Below, piece after piece: positions 35,227-40,706 of a DNA stretch of 40,706 bases (position 1 is the first letter of the stretch; each line of letters starts with the position of its first letter). Under the pieces are notes generated by a model. It was not told the DNA's origin and ran no database searches. It saw only the letters and a program-made list of their open reading frames with translations. The translations under genes and the position numbers were made by a program. Origin of the DNA: a virus; IMG/VR virus record IMGVR_UViG_3300028829_005686, positions 1-40,706 of that record. One strand, given 5' to 3'.

Positions 35227-36474
35227 ATGTCAGGATCATCAAACTTTAACAAAGCAACAAACGATTTAGACGAAATTTTTGCACCGCGAAATTGGTTTAA
35301 AACGACTGGATCCGAGCTATGCGGTATGGGAGAATGGCAAGCCGGTGAAATGGGCATTGGGATAAGTCAGGCAGGAAGCACCAGATCTTTAGTTCAAGAG
35401 TTTTGTTCCGCGACAAATTGGGCATCAGTATCACAAGGCAGAATACATACAGCAGGTCTTAAAGAAGACGGTACTTTATGGACATGGGGATATAACTTAT
35501 TTGGTGCGCTAGGTATTGGAAACACAAATTGTGCTGGATATGTAAATTCACCAGTACCAGAATATTGGAATGCAACAAACTGGTGCCACTTAATGGTAGG
35601 TGCATTTGAAGGTGGCGGCGTAAAAGCTGACGGCAGCCTTTGGATGTGGGGTAGAAATGAATACGGTGCTTTAGGTATAAATTCATCAACAGGAACGGAT
35701 GACGGCTGTGTATGCCCAGTTAGAGAAGTTACCACAGGTGAAAATTGGTTAACCGGTTGTATTGGATTTTCAAGCGTCAATGCTATTAAAACTGACGGTA
35801 CCATGTGGGGCTGGGGATATAATATGAATGGCGAGATTGCAACGAATCAGCAACCTACATGTTCACATTCTTCACCTGTTAGAGAAGCATCGTCAAGTAC
35901 AAATTGGTGTCAAGTTTCTAAAAGCGAATGGGCAAACGCAGGAGTAAAAAAAGATGGTACTCTTTGGGCGTGGGGTAGAAATTGTTGTGGCGCCGCAAAC
36001 TCACCAATCTCGATAACTAACGTTTCATCTCCAGTTCAAGAAGTTTCATCGAGTACAAATTGGTGTAAAGTTACAGTTGGTAATTCAACTTTACACGGTC
36101 TTAAAGAAGATAATACTTTGTGGGGATGGGGATATAACGAATGTGGTATGGTAGGAGATGGATGTCTATGTATTCCGGCCGTAGCCGTATCTAGCCCAGT
36201 GCAGGAATATTCTAGTAGTACAGATTGGGTTGACATTATGACTGGCGGTAGCAACGGTGCAGCAATAAAAGCAAATGGTACTATGTGGATATCTGGTGCA
36301 AACGACGTAGGACAGCTAGGTAAAGATACAACAACCCTTGCGCATCTATCATTTGGTTCGTATGGTGCTTCAAATAATTGGAAAGCCGTTGATCTTAATC
36401 GGTACGGAGTATCTTGTAAAAGATTATATGGAATTTTTTCAAACGATTGTTTAGACTTCACCATTCCAACTTAA
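35227..36474 (+). CDS. RCC1-repeat beta-propeller fibre protein 3 (415 aa)
   Basis: The short N-terminus (about 30 residues: SSNFNKATNDLDEIFAPRNW) differs from other copies. Seven units follow: LCGMGEWQAGEMG, LWTWGYNLFGALG, LWMWGRNEYGALG, MWGWGYNMNGEIA, LWAWGRNCCGAA, LWGWGYNECGMVG and MWISGANDVGQLG. The inter-unit elements SSPVQE, SSTNWC and KTDGT recur. A 33-base stretch at 36034-36066 is identical to 40257-40289 in propeller gene 5. The last residues (RLYGIFSNDCLDFTIPT) form a short C-terminal cap. The gene's stop overlaps a late-promoter-like box for the Mrp gene. The fold is confident; target unknown. Confidence 0.82.
   Translation: MSGSSNFNKATNDLDEIFAPRNWFKTTGSELCGMGEWQAGEMGIGISQAGSTRSLVQEFCSATNWASVSQGRIHTAGLKEDGTLWTWGYNLFGALGIGNTNCAGYVNSPVPEYWNATNWCHLMVGAFEGGGVKADGSLWMWGRNEYGALGINSSTGTDDGCVCPVREVTTGENWLTGCIGFSSVNAIKTDGTMWGWGYNMNGEIATNQQPTCSHSSPVREASSSTNWCQVSKSEWANAGVKKDGTLWAWGRNCCGAANSPISITNVSSPVQEVSSSTNWCKVTVGNSTLHGLKEDNTLWGWGYNECGMVGDGCLCIPAVAVSSPVQEYSSSTDWVDIMTGGSNGAAIKANGTMWISGANDVGQLGKDTTTLAHLSFGSYGASNNWKAVDLNRYGVSCKRLYGIFSNDCLDFTIPT
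36034..36066 (+). repeat. 33-base exact direct repeat shared with 40257-40289
   Basis: The segment starts GTTCAAGAAGTTTCATCGAG and ends AATTGGTGT; the copy at 40257-40289 is identical. It encodes VQEVSSSTNWC, the linker between propeller blades. Flanks differ, so identity is sharply bounded. It could act as a recombination site between propeller genes 3 and 5. Confidence 0.85.
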
Positions 36475-36480
36475 TAAATA
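36473..36480 (+). promoter_or_regulatory. Late promoter-like box (AATAAATA) before the Mrp-like gene
   Basis: The box matches TATAAATA at 7 of 8 positions, overlaps the stop of propeller gene 3 and lies 37 bases before ATG 36518. A TATAAT hexamer at 36491-36496 has no clear -35 partner. Confidence 0.45.
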
Positions 36481-36517
36481 ATAGTGTTATTATAATATGT
36501 AAGGAGTGAAAAGTATT

Positions 36518-37345
36518 ATGCTATACAAATCTAAACTTGGGATGGAAAACGTAAAAAACGTTATCCTTGTTTCTTCAGGAAAAGGTGGTGTAGGCAAATC
36601 CACCACAGCTGCTAATATTGCAGCTTCTCTTTCTCTTTTAGGTAATAAAGTTGGAATGCTTGACGCGGACATTTATGGTCCGAGCCAATTTATGATGTTC
36701 GGATTAGAAGACGGCTCTCCTATTACCATATCTGAAAATGGATCCTGGATAGAACCGTTTAATTCTTATAATATTAAAATCACCTCAATTGCAAGTAGAG
36801 TAAAACAAGGACAAGCTTTGTCTTGGCGCGGTCCTATGGCTGCAATGGTTTTACAGCAAATGCTATTTGAAACAAATTGGGGAGAAGTAGATTATCTTAT
36901 TGTAGATATGCCACCGGGCACCGGCGACATTCAAATTGCAATGTGTGATAAAGTACCTAACGCAAAAGTTTTAATCGTAACAACACCACAAGATGTTGCA
37001 TTGATTGATTGCAAAAAAGGTATAGATATATTCCGTTCAAAGGATATTAATATTTTAGGTATTGTAGAAAATATGAGTGTTCACATTTGTAGCAACTGTG
37101 GTCATATGGATCATATCTTTGGTGAAGACGGTGCAAAAAAACTAGAAGAAGAATACGACGCAACAGTAATCGGACGAATACCATTAAATACATCTATACG
37201 AATAGATTCCGATAATGGTATGCCGATTACTTTAAAAGATAAAGACGGTCCTATAGGAACAGTTTATAAATCAATTGCAGAAGAAATAATGAAGGAGTGT
37301 ATAGAAGATGTCGAACAGGACGATGGTGAAACTGATCCACGCTGA
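36518..37345 (+). CDS. mrp: Mrp/NBP35-family Fe-S cluster carrier P-loop ATPase
   Basis: I choose ATG 36518, 11 bases after AGGAG; a GTG at 36506 overlaps the ribosome site and is unlikely. The 275-residue protein has the deviant Walker A motif SSGKGGVGKSTTAANIA (K22 and K27), then MLDADIYGPSQFMMFG and YLIVDMPPGTGD, hallmarks of Mrp/ApbC/NBP35. The metal-binding C-S-N-C is at C191-C194. It lacks the N-terminal MIP18/DUF59 domain of many bacterial Mrp proteins. Mrp proteins carry and deliver [4Fe-4S] clusters as dimers. In this phage it could support host Fe-S metabolism or mature a phage enzyme. The downstream kinase-fusion gene overlaps it by 38 bases, so the two are co-translated. Family call is strong; role in the phage is unknown. 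Confidence 0.9.
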   Translation: MLYKSKLGMENVKNVILVSSGKGGVGKSTTAANIAASLSLLGNKVGMLDADIYGPSQFMMFGLEDGSPITISENGSWIEPFNSYNIKITSIASRVKQGQALSWRGPMAAMVLQQMLFETNWGEVDYLIVDMPPGTGDIQIAMCDKVPNAKVLIVTTPQDVALIDCKKGIDIFRSKDINILGIVENMSVHICSNCGHMDHIFGEDGAKKLEEEYDATVIGRIPLNTSIRIDSDNGMPITLKDKDGPIGTVYKSIAEEIMKECIEDVEQDDGETDPR

Positions 37346-38252
37346 TGGGTTTTATTCTGAAGAAGAAGCTAGAAAATTTAAATACATTGTAGGAGATCTT
37401 AGTTATACAGAAAAAAGCTATGGATATGAAATACAAGGGTTTAATATGATACAACGCGGACTCGAGCCTGTATTTAGTCGAGTCCTTGGCGAAAAAATTA
37501 TTATAGATCAAAATAGATCTGGATTATTCCGTAGGCCAAAACAATTTGTTCACTTTGAGGATTTTGAAACTCTTGATGAATGGTGCTTTGTTATTGCTCT
37601 TGAAAAAACTACATTTAACATGTTTCATCATTTAAAAGATGGTATTGGAGAAAGCGGAGAAGTAGACTCAAAGTCAGCACTAGACGGATACGAATACAAT
37701 TATCGAAATCTTATGGAATGGAATATTGAAACTAACGTTGTGTTAGAGGAAAACCAAGGTGTGTTCTTTAGACCATGGATGTTCCATTCTCTTGATGAAG
37801 GTAAATTAGTTCAATATTATCGTCTTATTGCAGATCGGTCTCTTCGTATTCTTATAATGGGGCGCCCAGGTCAAGGTAAAACTGATCTGGCAAAACAGCT
37901 TCAAGAAGCTTTACCAGAGAGCCTGTATATTAACTCAGAAGAAGAAAGAGTTAAAGCAAAGGATATAGATTACAGTATTGATGGCCAATCCAGACACACG
38001 TATAGGGTTCTAGAGATAGCTAGAAAGAACCGTTCAGATAACATTATTATTGATATGAGTTGTCCTCTTGAAGACAGTAGGGATATTTTAAATCCTGATG
38101 TTGTTATATGGCTGGATACGAAAAAGGATAGTGGAAATAAAGAGTGGGAAGAACAATTTGAACCACCGAAACTATATGATCTAAAATTTAAAACAATAGA
38201 TGAAGACACAATACCTGATATTGTTGAAAAGGTAAAAACAAAAAGATTATAA
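37308..38252 (+). CDS. Fusion of an unknown double-psi/cupin-like N-domain with a C-terminal P-loop (APS-kinase-like) kinase
   Basis: The start at 37308 has an AAGGAG site within the end of the Mrp-like gene. Residues 1-178 are unrecognised; they have alternating beta segments with FNMFHHLKDGIGESGEVD and FFRPWMFHSLDEGKLVQYYR, a His-containing pattern compatible with a cupin or 2-oxoglutarate-oxygenase-like barrel, although I cannot identify a full metal triad. Residues 179-314 form a small kinase: ILIMGRPGQGKTDLAKQLQE (Walker A, G185-T192), NIIIDMSCPLED and RDILNPDVVIWLDTKKDS, then FEPPKLYDLKF. This layout resembles adenylylsulfate-kinase-like domains seen in T4-type marine phages. The substrate may be sulfate, a sugar or a protein. 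Kinase fold fairly firm; N-domain and substrate uncertain. Confidence 0.72.
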   Translation: MSNRTMVKLIHADGFYSEEEARKFKYIVGDLSYTEKSYGYEIQGFNMIQRGLEPVFSRVLGEKIIIDQNRSGLFRRPKQFVHFEDFETLDEWCFVIALEKTTFNMFHHLKDGIGESGEVDSKSALDGYEYNYRNLMEWNIETNVVLEENQGVFFRPWMFHSLDEGKLVQYYRLIADRSLRILIMGRPGQGKTDLAKQLQEALPESLYINSEEERVKAKDIDYSIDGQSRHTYRVLEIARKNRSDNIIIDMSCPLEDSRDILNPDVVIWLDTKKDSGNKEWEEQFEPPKLYDLKFKTIDEDTIPDIVEKVKTKRL

Positions 38253-38255
38253 ATA
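38248..38255 (+). promoter_or_regulatory. T4-type late promoter box (TATAAATA) before the 81-residue fibre gene
   Basis: An exact TATAAATA overlaps the stop codon of the kinase-fusion gene and lies 40 bases before ATG 38296. It would drive the mini-fibre and propeller genes 4 and 5. Confidence 0.68.
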
Positions 38256-38295
38256 GTATCGTTAGCCGAGTATCCAATAAAGAAAGGACGCGAAG

Positions 38296-38541
38296 ATGGC
38301 GATTAAGATTCAAGGCACTACCATCATTAATGACGAGACGGCTTTCGTCTCTCTGGCTGGGACTGGAGCCCTTAAGCTTCCAGTTGGTACCTCTGCGGAA
38401 CGGGACACAATAACCGCTGCGGCTGGTATGATAAGATTTAGCAGTACAGATTCAGCGTTAGAAGCGTATGATGGATCGGCATGGGCCGGTGTCGGCGGGG
38501 CAGACGAGTACGCAAGAACAATTGCATTACTAGGTCTATAA
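38296..38541 (+). CDS. Mini tail-fibre module protein (81 aa)
   Basis: This 81-residue protein contains the fibre attachment module LKLPVGTSAERDTITAAAGM followed by IRFSSTDSALEAYDGSAWAG, found at the end of many phage tail fibres. Here it stands alone with only a short N-terminal beta segment (MAIKIQGTTIINDETAFVSL). The DNA is visibly richer in G and C than neighbouring genes, which may reflect recent acquisition or a conserved module. It has an exact late promoter upstream and propeller gene 4 begins 3 bases downstream. It may form a small adaptor to which the propeller proteins attach. Confidence 0.75.
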   Translation: MAIKIQGTTIINDETAFVSLAGTGALKLPVGTSAERDTITAAAGMIRFSSTDSALEAYDGSAWAGVGGADEYARTIALLGL

Positions 38542-38544
38542 ATT

Positions 38545-39924
38545 ATGCCCATAAGCAATTCTTGTATTCAAGCAAATGCAAACGCTCTTATTGGTGCGGC
38601 TACTACCCGTCAGCTTGCACAAGTGTCAGGCCTACTTACTGAAAATTCAACATATTCTGTTGCGTGCATTGCTGCATTGCCTTCCGCAAGTGATAACCAA
38701 GGAAGACTGATTTACGTTACTGATATTAGTGCGTATCGTTATTCGGATGGGGACTCGTGGTCAAATTGTTATGACACCACTTGTCGTGTAGCATTAAGAC
38801 AACTTTTTGGCTGGGGTTGGGACGCATGCGGTAATTTAGGAAATGGAATTTGCCCTAGTTACGCATGGAGCAGTGAAGTTCGAGAACAATGTTCTGCAAC
38901 AAATTGGTGCCTCATTACAAACGCTTCTTGCGTAACCTCAGCTATTAAGACTGACGGCACCCTTTGGAGATGGGGCAGATACGTCCCTAATGGGTCAGGC
39001 ATGTCTGCTTCTCCAATCCAAGAGCAGAATTCAAGCACAAACTGGTGTTTTGCACGTCAAGGTGGTGGTGGGAATGGGCATGCCCATGGCATTAAGACTG
39101 ATGGTACCATGTGGGGTTGGGGCTATAATGATGACGGGCAACTCGCTACCAACTTAGTAAATCTTTATACTACTTGTACCACCCCAGTTCAAGAGATTAC
39201 TTCTTCAACTAATTGGATTAATACTGCTATAGGAAGCAATCACAGCGCCGGTGTCAAATCTGATGGTACGTTTTGGAGTTGGGGCGGGGATAATAGCGCA
39301 GGAGTATTGGGTATAAATTCAACTGCGATTAGTAAATATTCTTCACCAGTTCAAGAAATTACATCAAGTACAAATTGGTGTTATGCTAGTGCTGGAAACG
39401 CTTTTACTTCCGGTTTAAAAACTGATGGTACATTATGGTCTATGGGAATACACCTATATGGAACATTAGGAACCGGGTGTGCTAATAGCGTATCAGCATC
39501 ATCACCGACGCAAGAATTTTGTTCAGCTACGAATTGGAGTAAACTATCTTCTTCAGGGTCAGGCACAAATAACCAAAGCGCAATTAAAACAGATGGAACA
39601 TTATGGAACTGGGGAAATAATACTTATGGAATGTTAGCAATAGGATCTGGCTCTGGATCGGTTTGCTCCGCTAAACAGGAATTTTGTTCTGCGACAAACT
39701 GGTGCTTTACAGACGTAGGTAAAAAACATACAGCAGCAATTAAAACTGATGGCAGTTTGTGGATGTGGGGTGAAGCACAATACGGAAATATACAAAGAGC
39801 ATCCAACGCGTGTACACCGATCCAAGAACAAAACTTAGGAACTAGTTGGTGTACGGCCACTGCAGGATTAAGTTCTACTTTAGCTATTAAGCAAATTATT
39901 AAAGGTTTTAATACACCATCATGA
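38545..39924 (+). CDS. RCC1-repeat beta-propeller fibre protein 4 (459 aa)
   Basis: The N-terminal 90 residues include a fibre-type module, AALPSASDNQGRLIYVTDIS followed by AYRYSDGDSWSN, related to the one in propeller protein 5 and to the collagen-fibre N-terminus. Seven RCC1 units follow: LFGWGWDACGNLG, LWRWGRYVPNG, MWGWGYNDDGQLA, FWSWGGDNSAGVLG, LWSMGIHLYGTLG, LWNWGNNTYGMLA and LWMWGEAQYGNIQ. Inter-unit SSPVQE and SATNWC elements match the other copies. The stop overlaps the next propeller gene's start by 4 bases (ATGA). It is the longest complete copy because of its N-terminal adaptor. Confidence 0.82.
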   Translation: MPISNSCIQANANALIGAATTRQLAQVSGLLTENSTYSVACIAALPSASDNQGRLIYVTDISAYRYSDGDSWSNCYDTTCRVALRQLFGWGWDACGNLGNGICPSYAWSSEVREQCSATNWCLITNASCVTSAIKTDGTLWRWGRYVPNGSGMSASPIQEQNSSTNWCFARQGGGGNGHAHGIKTDGTMWGWGYNDDGQLATNLVNLYTTCTTPVQEITSSTNWINTAIGSNHSAGVKSDGTFWSWGGDNSAGVLGINSTAISKYSSPVQEITSSTNWCYASAGNAFTSGLKTDGTLWSMGIHLYGTLGTGCANSVSASSPTQEFCSATNWSKLSSSGSGTNNQSAIKTDGTLWNWGNNTYGMLAIGSGSGSVCSAKQEFCSATNWCFTDVGKKHTAAIKTDGSLWMWGEAQYGNIQRASNACTPIQEQNLGTSWCTATAGLSSTLAIKQIIKGFNTPS

Positions 39925-40706
39925 GCACAAACATTCATAACATAGAACTCACAATAATGAATAAAATGAGTAGTGCTTCTACTGAAATTGAGCTGCTCGA
40001 ATACTCAAAGATGTTAAAGCAAATTAAAGCTGGAGTTGTACACACCGTTAGCACATATAACAGTTTACCGACCGCTTCAGGATCAGTTGGTCATCTGTAT
40101 TATGTTACGGATGAAGAAACAATATATTGGGCAAACAGTTTCGGATGGTTTACGTTACCAACTACATCAACTTCTACACTTTTAGTTATGGGAGGTGATT
40201 ATAATAATACTGTACCAGACGGTGTCTATACTTGGCCTGCGAATATTTCGTCTCCTGTTCAAGAAGTTTCATCGAGTACAAATTGGTGTCAAGTAAGTTA
40301 TGGCGGTTCTTTTTCAGGTGGTGGGGTTAAAACAGATGGATCATTATATGTATGGGGCGGATACAGCGGATACAACATTGATGCTCAGCCTAATGAAAAT
40401 TTCAATGCTGCAACCGGTAGTGCTATAAAAAAATATACAGGTTCTATCGACTGGGCTAAAGTTGATTATAGCGGTAATACCGCCACCGCATTAAAAACAA
40501 ACGGTGAAGTTTGGAGCTGGGGGCATAACTGTTGTGGCAATTTTGGAAATAATGCAGCTTTAACTGGTGGTAATAGAACCCCTCAGCAAGAAATTACTTC
40601 ATCAACATGGACTGCTGTATGTAGGGCTAATTCCCTATCAGTGGCTGGAATAAAGTCAGATGGAACTATCTGGGGATTTGGGAATGGTACGAGTGGTGGT
40701 TGGGGT
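39921..40706 (+). CDS. RCC1-repeat beta-propeller fibre protein 5 (partial, runs off right edge)
   Basis: The frame is open from ATG 39921 for 262 codons to the last base, with no stop in the window. Residues 1-45 are a charged helix (MNKMSSASTEIELLEYSKML), then the adaptor YNSLPTASGSVGHLYYVTDE and TIYWANSFGWF. RCC1 units follow; four cores are visible before the edge: LLVMGGDYNNT, LYVWGGYSGYN, VWSWGHNCCGNFG and IWGFGNGTSGG. If it follows the other copies, three more blades lie outside the window. It shares a 33-base exact repeat with propeller gene 3. Confidence 0.78.
   Translation, partial: MSTNIHNIELTIMNKMSSASTEIELLEYSKMLKQIKAGVVHTVSTYNSLPTASGSVGHLYYVTDEETIYWANSFGWFTLPTTSTSTLLVMGGDYNNTVPDGVYTWPANISSPVQEVSSSTNWCQVSYGGSFSGGGVKTDGSLYVWGGYSGYNIDAQPNENFNAATGSAIKKYTGSIDWAKVDYSGNTATALKTNGEVWSWGHNCCGNFGNNAALTGGNRTPQQEITSSTWTAVCRANSLSVAGIKSDGTIWGFGNGTSGGWG
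40257..40289 (+). repeat. 33-base exact direct repeat, second copy
   Basis: This copy is identical to 36034-36066 and encodes the same blade linker in propeller gene 5. The two copies are 4,223 bases apart in the same orientation. Confidence 0.85.

Noticed and set aside
36491-36496. TATAAT as a sigma-70 promoter before the Mrp-like gene.
   Set aside because: No -35 hexamer at a suitable distance; the late-type box at 36473 is a better candidate.
36506-36520. GTG at 36506 as the start of the Mrp-like gene.
   Set aside because: The GTG overlaps the AAGGAG ribosome site; ATG 36518 is placed downstream of it.
38335-38351. Perfect 6-base stem with a 5-base loop as a terminator.
   Set aside because: It is within coding sequence near the start of the 81-residue gene and has no following T-run.
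32078-40706. Diversity-generating retroelement acting on the propeller genes.
   Set aside because: No reverse transcriptase and no template/variable repeat pair with adenine-directed changes is visible; similarity is spread over all blades.

Overview
This window looks like part of the structural-gene region of a T4-superfamily myovirus, probably from a marine host. The evidence is a colinear set of T4-type baseplate and head-completion genes (gp54-, gp2-, gp4-, gp48-, gp53-, gp27-, gp5-, gp25-, gp6- and gp8-like), AT-rich coding DNA, TATAAATA-type late promoters, and tail-fibre modules common in cyanophages and pelagiphages (DUF4815, S74 chaperone, parallel beta-helix, collagen-like, DUF4376). 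The host cannot be fixed from this window: there are no photosynthesis genes, tRNAs or integrase. Family calls are from recognition of motifs, not from searches.

Layout. Bases 1-2935 are on the minus strand and read leftwards: gp4-like head completion protein, gp2-like protein, gp54-like tube initiator, gp26-like protein, a 56-residue ORF, and the start of a probable tape-measure or hub gene. Bases 2936-2997 hold two divergent late-promoter boxes. From 2998 to the right edge everything is on the plus strand. Bases 2998-14098 are the baseplate: gp48, gp53, a small unknown, the gp27-like hub, a gp5-like spike with a C-terminal lytic-transglycosylase-like domain, an M15-peptidase structural protein, gp25, gp6 and a large protein in the gp7 position. 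Bases 14140-26754 hold a short fibre protein, a subtilisin-like protease, a gp8-like wedge protein, a 1781-residue DUF4815 protein, a 58-residue coiled coil, an S74-chaperone fibre, a glycine-rich adhesin-like protein and an unknown. Bases 26803-32091 encode a beta-helix fibre, a small structural protein and a collagen-like fibre.

Bases 32078-40706 are the most unusual part: five tandem paralogous RCC1-repeat (beta-propeller) proteins. The four complete ones each contain seven repeat units. The array is interrupted by a DUF4376-like protein, by a two-gene late cassette (an Mrp/NBP35-type Fe-S carrier ATPase, then an unknown domain fused to a P-loop kinase), and by an 81-residue mini-fibre.

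How the genes work together: the first part builds the tail tube, baseplate and cell-wall-piercing hub. The second part supplies an exceptionally diverse set of host-contact proteins. Most genes overlap by 1-40 bases or abut, and at least eight TATAAATA-like boxes 23-41 bases before start codons suggest several late transcription units. The observations I rank highest are a T-TTT-TTT slippery heptamer that would fuse the gp26-like protein to the 56-residue ORF, an S74 chaperone domain split over two overlapping reading frames, the RCC1 propeller array, the Mrp and kinase-fusion pair, and a subtilase with Glu in place of the usual catalytic Asp.
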